This document shows, piece by piece, positions 49,165 through 56,392 of a DNA stretch of 64,000 nt (position 1 is its first letter; the number at the start of each line of letters is the position of its first letter). Made by a program: the position numbers and the translations under genes. A model generated the notes under the pieces. It saw only the letters and a list, made by a program, of their open reading frames with translations. It had not been told where the DNA came from and made no database searches. Source of the stretch: a virus. The DNA lies in the IMG/VR virus record IMGVR_UViG_3300045283_000116, positions 1 to 64,000 of that record. One strand, 5' to 3'.

Positions 49165-50139
49165 ATGCCTGACACCCCGCAAGAAGTCGAACTCGCCGCC
49201 GAACAGCACGGGTCCCGGTGGTTCCACGCCCCGCCAGCCGGAGAGGACTTCGCCGCCTGGTTCGCCGCCAACGTGAAGATCCACGAGGGCATGGAGCACG
49301 CGCCGTACGTCACCGGCTGCGTGATGATCGGCAGCCAGGAGACCTACAAGCGCACGATCCAGAAGGCCAACGGCGAGCTCGTGTTCCTGGACTCCAAGCG
49401 CCGGGTCTACACGCCGTACGCCAAAGTCGAGACTCGAGTCGCGTACTTCTGGGACCTGATGGACACCGACGGCTTCGACGACGTGGTCGGCATGATCGAG
49501 CCGGTCCCGATGGCGAGCCTCAACGACCCCGGCTACGTCAACTACAACCTGCCGCCCGGCTTCTTCCGCATCCCGATCGGCCTCGGCGGCAACATCGTCA
49601 GCTACATCGGCTGCTCGATGAAGGTCAGCATGTGGGACAAGGGCTCGATCATGTGGGTCGAGCGCGAGGAGGTCACCCGGCTCCCGGACGGCACGGAGAC
49701 CACGCGGCCCTTCCACGAGTTGCAGGGCACGCCCGTTCGCGTGTTCCCCTCGGCGACCAAGATGGTGCCCGTCCTGAGCCGCAGCGACGAGGAGGACCCG
49801 TTCGCGGTGATGAAGGCAGAGACCGGCGCGGTCGGCCGCGCGCTCGGTATGGCCGGGATGCTCGTGATCCCCGGCTCCGGTGTCGCCACTGCCGACGACA
49901 TGCTCGAGGTCGACTCGATCACCCGCGGCGTAACTTCCGACCCGAGTCTCCCGGCAGCACCCCAGGCGGCCGCGGAGGGCGTCGACGAGGTCGAGGAGCT
50001 CAAGGTGCGATTCGAGGCGCTGGATAAGGGCCAGCAGACGATCGTCGAGGAGTGGGCGGAGGGCCGCAAGATCGACCTGAGCAACCCGAAGTCGACGCAG
50101 CTCCGGGCGATCCGCGCGCAGATCGACCGCCTGTCGTGA
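49165..50139 (+). CDS. Putative single-strand annealing protein (ERF/Rad52-like), 324 aa
   Basis: ATG 49165 after CGGAG. The segment AETGAVGRALGMAGMLVIPG followed by GVATADDMLEV (residues about 218-250) matches the signature I know from ERF/Rad52-type annealing proteins (ETxAxGRALGxAG ... IAxAEDM). The N-terminal 200 residues are beta-rich, then a linker and a C-terminal helical part. It sits just before a Holliday junction resolvase gene, a typical recombination pair. Exact GACTCGAGTC at 49431. Confidence 0.6.
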   Translation: MPDTPQEVELAAEQHGSRWFHAPPAGEDFAAWFAANVKIHEGMEHAPYVTGCVMIGSQETYKRTIQKANGELVFLDSKRRVYTPYAKVETRVAYFWDLMDTDGFDDVVGMIEPVPMASLNDPGYVNYNLPPGFFRIPIGLGGNIVSYIGCSMKVSMWDKGSIMWVEREEVTRLPDGTETTRPFHELQGTPVRVFPSATKMVPVLSRSDEEDPFAVMKAETGAVGRALGMAGMLVIPGSGVATADDMLEVDSITRGVTSDPSLPAAPQAAAEGVDEVEELKVRFEALDKGQQTIVEEWAEGRKIDLSNPKSTQLRAIRAQIDRLS

Positions 50140-50342
50140 AAGAGGTCGAGCACCACGAAGCGTCGGACGGCCGGACGTTTAGGACATTCACCGTCCCGTG
50201 TTTCCATATGGACCCGTGCTGGCAGGGGCGCTGCCAGTGCGGCGAGGCGCTGACGAAGCACGACGACACCCGCGAGATGTCCATTCGCTGCTCCCTGGAG
50301 GCGCTCAGGAAGGACCACCCGACGTGCAGACGACGGAAGTAG
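50136..50342 (+). CDS. Cys-rich small protein, 68 aa
   Basis: GTG 50136 overlaps the previous stop. Contains HMDPCWQGRCQCGEALTKH and a second CSLE/HPTC part: about six Cys and several His, a likely zinc site. Sits between the annealing protein and RusA and may be a partner in recombination. Overlaps RusA start. Confidence 0.55.
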   Translation: MKEVEHHEASDGRTFRTFTVPCFHMDPCWQGRCQCGEALTKHDDTREMSIRCSLEALRKDHPTCRRRK

Positions 50343-50698
50343 CGCTGGAGTACCTGCCGCCGTCCTACAACGTCCTGATGCGGAGCCACTGGCGCAAGCA
50401 GGCCAAGCTCAAGGCCGACCTCCAGCAGGACATCACGATCATGCTGCTCGCGGTCAAGCTGCCACGGCTCCTGTCGTTCGTCAGGGCCACGGCGGTCCTG
50501 ATCGTCCCGGACCGGCGCAAGCGTGACGAGGGCAACTACCGCACACCGCTGGAGAAGGCCCTCGGCGATGCCCTCGCGCCGAGTGGCGGGCATGGGTGGC
50601 TCCCCGACGACACGCCGCAGCACTACCGGTTCGAGCGACTGGAGTTCGAGCACGTTCCAAGGAGCTCGAGGACGCTCCTCTCCTTGGAGTACCGATGA
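50324..50698 (+). CDS. rusA: RusA-like Holliday junction resolvase, 124 aa
   Basis: GTG 50324. RusA signatures in order: LPPSYNVLMRSHWRKQ at the start, a strand VLIVPDRRKRDEGNYRTPLE, then KALGDAL and GWLPDDTPQHYRF with the catalytic acidic residues. Length is normal. Resolves four-way junctions during phage recombination or replication. Confidence 0.88.
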   Translation: MQTTEVALEYLPPSYNVLMRSHWRKQAKLKADLQQDITIMLLAVKLPRLLSFVRATAVLIVPDRRKRDEGNYRTPLEKALGDALAPSGGHGWLPDDTPQHYRFERLEFEHVPRSSRTLLSLEYR

Positions 50699-50701
50699 TC
50701 C

Positions 50702-50718
50702 GACCGAAGTCGTAGCAT
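50702..50718 (+). promoter_or_regulatory. Endolysin promoter TAGCAT with palindrome-like GACCGAAGTC
   Basis: GTCGTAGCATC is a variant of the late promoter; TAGCAT (50713-50718) ends seven bases before the endolysin ATG, so a leaderless mRNA is likely. GACCGAAGTC, one mismatch from the dispersed palindrome, abuts it. Confidence 0.6.
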
Positions 50719-50725
50719 CATCGAC

Positions 50726-51799
50726 ATGGCCGACAACTACGGGAAGCTCACCACCACCGAGCAGGGCTACTGGAACGTCTACACCCGACTTCGCCAGCTC
50801 TCGGATTGGGCAGGCTTCACGGACGGCCAGGACGACGCCAAGACCAAGTCGCGCAACTGGCTGGAGCAGCAGCGCAAGGAAATCTGGCGGCAGGCCCAGC
50901 CGAAATCCGACGGCGGTGACGGCAAGGGCTGGGACGTGAACAACCGCCGCGAGCGCTACGCGCAGTTGGCTGACGACTCCTTGAACGGCGGCTCGCCGCG
51001 GAACCTGTGCCAGCTTCCGACTGGAGGCGGAACTGCGACCGAGAAGGCCAAGATCGCCGAGCGCGAGATGTGGTGGAACCAGTCGAGCGTCGACGACGCC
51101 ACGAAGCAGTGGCGGACGAACAACTCGTCGTGGCTGACGGAGCGCCGCAAGCAGCTTTGGCATCTCATCAACGACGAGGGCGGCTCCCCGGCCTACAACC
51201 GCCAGTCGCGCTACGACGCGATGTGCGTCGCCACGAAGACCGGCGAGCCGTACGACTCGTGGGCCAAGACCCACGACGTGAACACGGGCGGCACGAAACC
51301 GAAGCCCGCTCCGGCCCCCACGCCGCCGTCGAGCCGCGAGAAGGCGGTCGAGCAGGCCCGCTCCTACCTCGGCGTTCACGAGAGCCCCGCTGGCTCCAAC
51401 CGCGGCAACCCGCAGCCGTCCGGCTGGCAGCGCCGCCTGCTCGGCTCGGACGGGTTCGCGTGGTGCGCGTGCTTTACGACCTGCATGGCCTGGGACGCGG
51501 GGGTGAAGGGCGGAAGCTCGGCCGGGGTCATCGTCATCATGTCGATGGCGCAGAGGGGCCAGGGCATGTTCAAGGGCTGGACTACCGACCCGAGTCGCGT
51601 TTTGCGGGGCGACATGGCGGTCATCGGCTGCGCGTCCTGCCACATTGGCCTGGTCGCGGACTCCAACGATCCCTATCACCTGATCGAAGGCAACACGTCC
51701 CCCGGCAGCGAAGGCAGCCAGTACGCCGGGGGCTGCGTGGCCGAGAAGCGCCGCCCGCGCGGGGCGATCATCGGCTGGGCGCTCGTCGACTACCCGTAG
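50726..51799 (+). CDS. CHAP endolysin, 357 aa
   Basis: ATG 50726. Residues about 205-357 are a CHAP (Cys/His-dependent amidohydrolase/peptidase) domain: YLGVHESPAGSNRGNPQPSG, catalytic Cys in DGFAWCACFTTCMAW, catalytic His in CASCHIGLVAD and EGNTSPGSE. A Pro-rich linker (KPKPAPAPTPPSS) connects it to an N-terminal part with two similar Trp-rich helical repeats (NWLEQQRKEIWRQAQ and SWLTERRKQLWHLIN), likely cell-wall binding. Cleaves peptidoglycan peptide or amide bonds at lysis. Confidence 0.85.
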   Translation: MADNYGKLTTTEQGYWNVYTRLRQLSDWAGFTDGQDDAKTKSRNWLEQQRKEIWRQAQPKSDGGDGKGWDVNNRRERYAQLADDSLNGGSPRNLCQLPTGGGTATEKAKIAEREMWWNQSSVDDATKQWRTNNSSWLTERRKQLWHLINDEGGSPAYNRQSRYDAMCVATKTGEPYDSWAKTHDVNTGGTKPKPAPAPTPPSSREKAVEQARSYLGVHESPAGSNRGNPQPSGWQRRLLGSDGFAWCACFTTCMAWDAGVKGGSSAGVIVIMSMAQRGQGMFKGWTTDPSRVLRGDMAVIGCASCHIGLVADSNDPYHLIEGNTSPGSEGSQYAGGCVAEKRRPRGAIIGWALVDYP

Positions 51800-51808
51800 G
51801 AGAGACCG

Positions 51809-52069
51809 ATGACCGTAACGATGAGCGTAGCCATCTCGTTCGACGCCGACACCCCCGAGGAGGGTCAGGCGATGGTGCACGCGATGAACATCCCCGAGGG
51901 CGCGCAGGTGAACGTCAACGCGAACGTGCATCTCGTGGCGGGCGTCGTGGATGCCCGTGGCGTCGTGGCCCCCCCCGGCCCGCCCGAGCAAGTTCTCGCC
52001 GAGGCCGCGGAGGAGGCAGCAGCAGCGCTTCCTCTCGGCGAGCCAGTGCCCGTAGAGTCCGACTCATGA
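51809..52069 (+). CDS. Hypothetical protein, 86 aa
   Basis: ATG 51809 after GGAGAGACC. Strand-rich N-terminus (TVTMSVAISFDADTPEEGQA, VNVNANVHLVAGVV), acidic Ala/Glu-rich C-terminus. Unrecognised. The end overlaps the next ATG. Confidence 0.55.
   Translation: MTVTMSVAISFDADTPEEGQAMVHAMNIPEGAQVNVNANVHLVAGVVDARGVVAPPGPPEQVLAEAAEEAAAALPLGEPVPVESDS
52053..52058 (+). promoter_or_regulatory. -10 box TAGAGT for possible leaderless start
   Basis: TAGAGT, inside the end of the preceding gene, lies seven bases before ATG 52066, the spacing of the other leaderless starts here. Evidence is positional only. Confidence 0.4.
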
Positions 52070-52326
52070 CCGAGCTTCCCGAGACCCCCGTCATCCAGTA
52101 CCGCGACGCGAAGACCGGCGAGTACGTTACCGCCGAGTACGCGGAGGCGAACCCCGACACGACGGTCAGCGAGACCGAGACCGGCAGCGACGACCTGCTC
52201 ATCGAGACCGGCGTCATGGAGCAAGTGCAGGCCGCGCAGGACAAGTTCGAGCACGACGAGGCCAACGAGGAAGCGATCGTCAGCAACACCGAGCCCGAGG
52301 ACGACGGGCTGCCGGACGCCGAGTAA
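52066..52326 (+). CDS. Small acidic protein with YRDAKTGEYVT motif, 86 aa
   Basis: ATG 52066 overlaps the previous stop. Begins VIQYRDAKTGEYVTAEYAEA then NPDTTVSETETG, a motif I recall in many small phage proteins of unknown function. The rest is acidic and disordered. Ends before a promoter-like gap. Confidence 0.6.
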   Translation: MTELPETPVIQYRDAKTGEYVTAEYAEANPDTTVSETETGSDDLLIETGVMEQVQAAQDKFEHDEANEEAIVSNTEPEDDGLPDAE

Positions 52327-52342
52327 CGGATCAACAACTCGC

Positions 52343-52359
52343 GACTGCGGTCGTAGCGT
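52343..52359 (+). promoter_or_regulatory. Promoter variant GTCGTAGCGTAG with GACTGCGGTC
   Basis: TAGCGT (52354-52359) in the late-promoter context, directly preceded by GACTGCGGTC (one mismatch from the dispersed palindrome). Drives the gene at 52363. Confidence 0.5.
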
Positions 52360-52362
52360 AGT

Positions 52363-52890
52363 GTGGCTGGCGGGATGCTCACCTTCTGGCAGCGGCTCGT
52401 CTACAACAACGCGCAGTTCCTCGCAGGGCAGTTCCGGCGCTGGGCCGACCAGCTTGACGCCGCTGCTCCGGGGCCTCCGGTGGTGGCATTCCCGATCCTG
52501 TTCATCACCGGAAAGGAAATCTCCGTGGGCCACATCACCGTGCGCGACTCGACCGCGCCGATCAAGGCGTCCGTCACGTTCAAGGACGCTGCCGGACACG
52601 ACACCGCACCCGAAGGTCTGCCGACCTGGACCTCATCCGACGAGGCGGTAGCGACCGTCGTCGCATCCGAGGACGGCCTGTCGGCCGAGGTCACCGCGGG
52701 CTCGCCGGGTGCCGCCGTCATCGAGGTCAAGGAAGTGGACAACGCCGGGCAGGAGATCGTGTCTCAGGGCACCGTCACCGTGCAGCCGGGCGACGCCGTG
52801 ATCGGCGAGATCCACTTCGAGGGCGAGGACGCTCCCGCCGTCCCGGATCAGAGCCTTCCCGGCGACCAGCCGGAGATCAACCCGCTCTAG
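52363..52890 (+). CDS. Protein with bacterial Ig-like domain, 175 aa
   Basis: GTG 52363 or ATG 52375. The N-terminal 50 residues are helical; residues about 70-150 read as a Big_2-type Ig domain (KASVTFKDAAGHD, PTWTSSDEAVATVVASEDGL, AEVTAGSPGAAVIEVKE). A further GTG at 52525 with AAGGAAA upstream could give the Ig part alone. Such domains often decorate phage surfaces. Followed by a strong terminator. Confidence 0.65.
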   Translation: MAGGMLTFWQRLVYNNAQFLAGQFRRWADQLDAAAPGPPVVAFPILFITGKEISVGHITVRDSTAPIKASVTFKDAAGHDTAPEGLPTWTSSDEAVATVVASEDGLSAEVTAGSPGAAVIEVKEVDNAGQEIVSQGTVTVQPGDAVIGEIHFEGEDAPAVPDQSLPGDQPEINPL

Positions 52891-52910
52891 GGCGGGCTAC
52901 GCTGACGCAG

Positions 52911-52943
52911 CAGCGGCCCGGTAGATCATCCGCCGGGCCGCTG
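52911..52943 (+). terminator. Intrinsic terminator, perfect 11-bp stem
   Basis: CAGCGGCCCGG and CCGGGCCGCTG pair around TAGATCATCCG, 21 bases after the stop, followed by TCCTGTG. Ends the rightward transcript of the structural/lysis half. Confidence 0.85.
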
Positions 52944-52947
52944 TCCT

Positions 52948-53040
52948 GTGATCGCCACCACGAACATCGCCGCGATCGCGGGACTAATCGCCGTCCTGAT
53001 CTTCGCGATCCTCGTCGCGCTCTACGCCTCCAACAAGTAG
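52948..53040 (+). CDS. Single-span membrane peptide, 30 aa
   Basis: GTG 52948 to TAG 53040: a short polar start (VIATTN), about 18 hydrophobic residues (AAIAGLIAVLIFAILVAL) and a short polar tail (YASNK). It lies right behind the terminator hairpin with no clear ribosome-binding site, and ends one base before the minus-strand operon, so the two transcripts converge with no space for a terminator. Similar in design to the peptide at 1596-1691. Confidence 0.5.
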   Translation: MIATTNIAAIAGLIAVLIFAILVALYASNK

Positions 53041-53041
53041 C

Positions 53042-53329
53042 TCAGGCGGCGTGGAGTTCCTCGAGGTTGCGCATCCACACGTCGAACAGCGGCTCGGTCT
53101 CCGGGTCGATCCCCCAAACACGGTGCTGGCGGCGGCGGTTCTCCCACGACGCGCGCCACATGACGTGGAACGCCTCGCGGGGAAACTCCTCGTCGGTCGG
53201 CCACGGTGCCTCCGGCGCGAGCGCCTCGGCCAATCGGCCGAGGCGCATGTTCACCTGCTGGGCCGCACCGACGCTGTCGTCGGTCGGCCAGCTTGGCGGG
53301 CTAACCCACTCAGAATCCGTGGCGGGCAT
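53042..53329 (-). CDS. Hypothetical protein, 95 aa, distal gene of regulatory operon
   Basis: Start ATG at 53329 overlaps the end of the preceding minus-strand gene by 20 bases. Trp-rich and acidic, helical (FHVMWRASWENRRRQHRVWG). Unrecognised. Last gene in the four-gene minus-strand operon. Confidence 0.55.
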   Translation of the reverse strand: MPATDSEWVSPPSWPTDDSVGAAQQVNMRLGRLAEALAPEAPWPTDEEFPREAFHVMWRASWENRRRQHRVWGIDPETEPLFDVWMRNLEELHAA

Positions 53330-53756
53330 AGATGTTGTCGATCTCGGCCTCGAACTCGCCCATCGTCACCGGGCGACCGAGGCGAAGCGCCTGCTTGTCG
53401 AGGAACTTCCCGACGGCCACGTCCGCGGCGAGCCGACGCTGGACGGAGACGATGTGCGCGCCCTTGATCCGCAGCGTCACCTTGAACTCCTGGTCCGTGA
53501 TGTCCGTGTCGACCTTGCGATCCCACGTCGAGTCGCTGGAGAGCATCATGCCCCTCGCCTTGAGACGGGCACGGACCCGGCCGGTGACGAGCCGAGCGAA
53601 CTCGGTGAACATCAGCGCGGCAGGGACCGTCGACACCAGATCCCCGGCGACATCCCCGGTCGTGACCGGATGCCCCGCGGCCTCGCGGGCGTCGATGGAC
53701 GTGTCGATGGCCTGGGTCAACGGATGACCGGAACGGCGGTAGCGCTTCGACTTCAT
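53310..53756 (-). CDS. Hypothetical protein, 148 aa
   Basis: ATG 53756 overlaps the stop of the HTH gene (ATGA). Basic start (KSKRYRRSGHP), an Ala/Val-rich helical part (FTEFARLVTGRVRARLKA), and a strand-helix C-terminus (KVTLRIKGAHIVSVQRRLAA). Co-transcribed with the HTH protein; perhaps its partner. No family recognised. Confidence 0.55.
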   Translation of the reverse strand: MKSKRYRRSGHPLTQAIDTSIDAREAAGHPVTTGDVAGDLVSTVPAALMFTEFARLVTGRVRARLKARGMMLSSDSTWDRKVDTDITDQEFKVTLRIKGAHIVSVQRRLAADVAVGKFLDKQALRLGRPVTMGEFEAEIDNIYARHGF

Positions 53757-54496
53757 GATGCGATCCCTTCGGCTTCGTTCGACGCCTTGGCAGCCTCGGC
53801 GGCATCAAGCTGCTCGAGAAAGAACGAGATCCGCTGACCGCACTGGATCAGCCGCTCGCGTTCCCTGTCGAACTCGCCGAGTTCGGTCAACGCCATGCGG
53901 AACCCGTGGCGCTCGTAGCGCCCGTACGCCTTCTCGATCATGTTGTAGACCGAGTCCAGCGCGGGCTCCATCGTCTCGTTGTGGATCTTGTCCGCCATCG
54001 CGCCCGGACCCATCCCGCCAAGCTGGTGGCTGGCGGCGTCGGGCGGCGGCGGCTTCTCGTTCGCCTTCCTGCGCAGATACGACTCGGTCGACGAGGCGAT
54101 ACCCACGTTGTCGAGCGCCTTCTGGCTGGATTCGGCGGTGACCGCCTGCGCGATCTCCGGGTCCTCCATCGCCTGCGCGATTTCAGTCGCAACTTCGGCG
54201 GGCTTCTCCGCGATCAGCTTCCGGGCTCCGGCCTCGATCTCAGCGGTCGTGGCATGCGACCCGCGGTCCCACGGGATCTTCAAGTCCCCCTGCGGCACCG
54301 GCTCCGCACTTGTGCGTGCGCGCACAAGCTGCTCCACCCATCGTGCGCTCCTATCGAGCCTCCGGGCAATCTCTCGCGTGCTCAGTCCCGGATCGTCCTT
54401 CTGCGCGGCGACGATCTCGTCCGCCGCCTTGAGGTAGAAGCCGTCGCCCTTGGCGATGTACCCCCTCGCCTTCTCGATGTGATCGACCTTCGTCAT
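53753..54496 (-). CDS. HTH regulator, 247 aa
   Basis: ATG 54496 after a perfect AGGAGGT; an upstream ATG at 54526 in frame is less likely. A helix-turn-helix at residues about 37-60 (PGLSTREIARRLDRSARWVE) resembles the HTH of ParB/KorB-like and MerR-like proteins; no ParB CTP-binding motif (GERR) is found. The middle is acidic and helical; the C-terminal part contains FRMALTELGEFDRERERLIQ. Its own promoter region carries two CGGTACATCATC operators, so it is the obvious candidate to bind them and regulate itself. A role as repressor is inference. Confidence 0.7.
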   Translation of the reverse strand: MTKVDHIEKARGYIAKGDGFYLKAADEIVAAQKDDPGLSTREIARRLDRSARWVEQLVRARTSAEPVPQGDLKIPWDRGSHATTAEIEAGARKLIAEKPAEVATEIAQAMEDPEIAQAVTAESSQKALDNVGIASSTESYLRRKANEKPPPPDAASHQLGGMGPGAMADKIHNETMEPALDSVYNMIEKAYGRYERHGFRMALTELGEFDRERERLIQCGQRISFFLEQLDAAEAAKASNEAEGIAS

Positions 54497-54515
54497 ACGA
54501 CCTCCTGGTTCGGTT

Positions 54516-54547
54516 CGGTACATCATCCCACGAATCGGTACATCATC
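54516..54547 (-). promoter_or_regulatory. Two operator repeats CGGTACATCATC
   Basis: Exact copies at 54516-54527 and 54536-54547, 20 bp start to start (two helical turns), directly before the HTH gene. A third copy is at 54761-54772. Confidence 0.7.
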
Positions 54548-54555
54548 AACGTTCG

Positions 54556-54753
54556 TTACGAGCCCGCTCTCGCGAGGTCGATTAGGTTCTGGGCGACCTC
54601 GTCCAGGGCTGGCTTGCGGTAGGCCGGTGCGTGCCAGCCCTCCGGCGTCGGCTCTGGGGCGATCCCGAGTAGGAAGCGCATCCGTGCGAGTACGTAGGTC
54701 GCCTCAATCGCCTGGCTTCCGACCAGGCGATTGCCGTAGTAGGTGTCTGTCAT
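54556..54753 (-). CDS. Hypothetical protein, 65 aa, first gene of minus-strand operon
   Basis: ATG 54753; frame ends TAA. Helical with QAIEATYVLARMRFLLGI and a Pro-rich middle. Starts about eight bases from an operator repeat; TACCGT, six bases upstream of the ATG on the minus strand, could be a -10 box for a leaderless start. Unrecognised. Confidence 0.55.
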   Translation of the reverse strand: MTDTYYGNRLVGSQAIEATYVLARMRFLLGIAPEPTPEGWHAPAYRKPALDEVAQNLIDLARAGS

Positions 54754-54897
54754 GGCCCCACGGTACATCATCCGCAGACGTTCGGTCAAGATGTTCATAC
54801 TGATGGTATACCGATTGCCTCGTTCGTCGCCGGCGACTTCCGTCCGACCGGCAGGCTTTACTCCCGACTGTAAATCGAACTTCGGGAGGATGGGCTC
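54754..54897. promoter_or_regulatory. Divergent control region between regulatory and replication operons
   Basis: Contains operator copy 3 (54761-54772), the AT-rich TACTGATGGTATACCGATTG (54798-54817), and GACTGTAAATC (54866-54876) before GGGAGGAT and the nuclease GTG at 54898. Opposed transcription starts here would form a lysis/lysogeny-type or early switch. Confidence 0.6.
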
Positions 54898-56082
54898 GTG
54901 GAGCTCCCAGACAGCAGCATCGGCATCTCGGACATCATCGGCTGGCGCGACTGCCCGAGGCGGATGAGCTACTCCATGCGCCGCCACACCGGCAACGGAG
55001 CCCAGAGCGACGAGCGCACGCCCGAGGCTGGCTCGTGGGCCACGTGGTACGGCTCGGCGATCCACGAGGCCATCCACGCCTCGGACCAGGGGTTCGACGA
55101 CGAGGCTGCGCTACAGGCCGCGTGGGATCTGTTCGGCCGCTACCTGCGCCCGTCCGATGTCGACGCCCTGCGCGAGGATCTGGAGACCTACCATCAGCGC
55201 GACTTCCGCAACGTGCGGACCGTCATGAACGAGGAGGAGTTCCGGGTCCCACTACTAGATCACGACGGTCGTCGCATCTTCTTCCGCGGCCGCATCGACC
55301 GGCTGTACGAACGCCTGGATGCGCCGGGGCACTTCATACACATCGACTACAAGTCGAGCCGGTGGCCCAAGACGCAGGCCGACATCAACGAGGACGAGCA
55401 GCTCTGGGCCTACAACTTCGCCCTGCACGAGTGGCTGCCCGAGATGACCAGCCTGCTCCAGTTCCACGAGCAGTTGAAGTTCGGCCAGCTACACACGCGC
55501 AAGACCCCCGACCAGCGTCGCCAGATGGGCGACTGGCTGCGGCTCAACGTCGAGGCGATCCTCAACGACGACGACGTTCGCCCGGACGGGCTGCTCAAGC
55601 ACAGCAAGAACCAATGGTGCGCCTGGTGTCCCATCTTGGAGTCGTGCCCGATCGTCCCCGAGCTCACCGACTTCGCGCTGATGGAGCTCGAGCTCCTGGC
55701 CCCGACCCAGAAGATCGGACGCAAGTCTGTGCCTTTCCTGGAGCCGGACCGCATCGAGGAGTACATGGTCGAGCTTGCCCAGGCCAAGGACGCGCAGGCA
55801 ATCCTCGGCCGGTTCACCGACGCGATGAGGGATCTGATCCTCAGGATGGACGAGGTCGAGCGCGTGACCTACGGCTACAAGCTCCAGCCCCGCAAGAAGA
55901 CCACGTTCACCGGCTCGGCGATGGAGCAGCTACACGACATGCTCGGACCCGAGTTCTACGAGGTCGCCTCGGTCACGAAAACTGCACTCGAGGCCCACTT
56001 TGAGGGCGACGAGTCGGGACTCCAGTCGGCCCTGGATCTCGCCGTCGAGGAAGCCGGGGCCTCCGCCGTCGTCAAGGCGTAG
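54898..56082 (+). CDS. Cas4/RecB-like PD-(D/E)XK nuclease, 394 aa
   Basis: GTG 54898 after GGGAGGAT. Nuclease motifs: GSAIHEAIH (52-60), GRIDRLYE with Asp134, HIDYKSS with Asp150 and Lys152, and EDEQLWAY (Gln168). Cys19 together with Cys241, 244 and 250 (CAWCPILESC) has the arrangement of the iron-sulphur cluster in Cas4 and AddB nucleases. Likely an exonuclease that prepares single-stranded ends for the annealing protein. Exact GACTCCAGTC at 56018. Confidence 0.85.
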   Translation: MELPDSSIGISDIIGWRDCPRRMSYSMRRHTGNGAQSDERTPEAGSWATWYGSAIHEAIHASDQGFDDEAALQAAWDLFGRYLRPSDVDALREDLETYHQRDFRNVRTVMNEEEFRVPLLDHDGRRIFFRGRIDRLYERLDAPGHFIHIDYKSSRWPKTQADINEDEQLWAYNFALHEWLPEMTSLLQFHEQLKFGQLHTRKTPDQRRQMGDWLRLNVEAILNDDDVRPDGLLKHSKNQWCAWCPILESCPIVPELTDFALMELELLAPTQKIGRKSVPFLEPDRIEEYMVELAQAKDAQAILGRFTDAMRDLILRMDEVERVTYGYKLQPRKKTTFTGSAMEQLHDMLGPEFYEVASVTKTALEAHFEGDESGLQSALDLAVEEAGASAVVKA

Positions 56083-56086
56083 GAAA

Positions 56087-56106
56087 GAAAGCTCCCGATC
56101 GCTTTC
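56087..56106 (+). terminator. Possible terminator after the nuclease gene
   Basis: GAAAGC and GCTTTC pair around eight bases; alternatively AGGAAAG pairs with CTTTCCT. Weak but right behind the stop. Confidence 0.4.
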
Positions 56107-56132
56107 CTAGCGCAAGATGCGAGGACTCGTTG

Positions 56133-56207
56133 TTGACGTGCGCGAACGCTGCGCTAGAACGGGAGACGCGCCCGGTCCCCTTGCTGGCTGGCGTGGGACC
56201 GGGCGCG
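56133..56207 (+). promoter_or_regulatory. Promoter running straight into a 13-bp hairpin
   Basis: TTGACG (56133-56138) and TAGAAC (56155-56160) with a 16-bp spacer form the best sigma-A type promoter in the window. Transcription would start about 56167, exactly where CGCGCCCGGTCCC begins; it pairs with GGGACCGGGCGCG (56195-56207). The RNA would thus begin with a stem-loop: 5' stabiliser, attenuator or small RNA. The rest of the gap to 56281 shows nothing else. Confidence 0.6.
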
Positions 56208-56281
56208 CGCTGGAGCACTCCTCCATCCTCCGTCGTCGAACTTTACGGGCTAACGGAAATATTCGCAACGGAGAAGAAGAC

Positions 56282-56389
56282 GTGACGAAACGCCAAGATT
56301 TTACCCCGAACCACGCTCGCTACACGCACCACGCTGCGAGCAGACCTCCACGACGCTCGTCATCCACTTCTCCCTCAGAGAGGTTGTAG
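56282..56389 (+). CDS. Possible small basic protein, 35 aa
   Basis: GTG 56282 follows GGAGAAG. The product is basic, Ser/Arg/His-rich (TKRQDFTPNHARYTHHAASR) and ends just before the next gene's ribosome-binding site. Could be real or chance. Confidence 0.3.
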   Translation: MTKRQDFTPNHARYTHHAASRPPRRSSSTSPSERL

Positions 56390-56392
56390 ACG

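Noticed and set aside
53753-54496. Identification of the HTH protein as ParB for the parS site
   Set aside because: It lacks the GERRxRA-type CTP-binding motif and typical ParB length and order; the resemblance is limited to a generic HTH.
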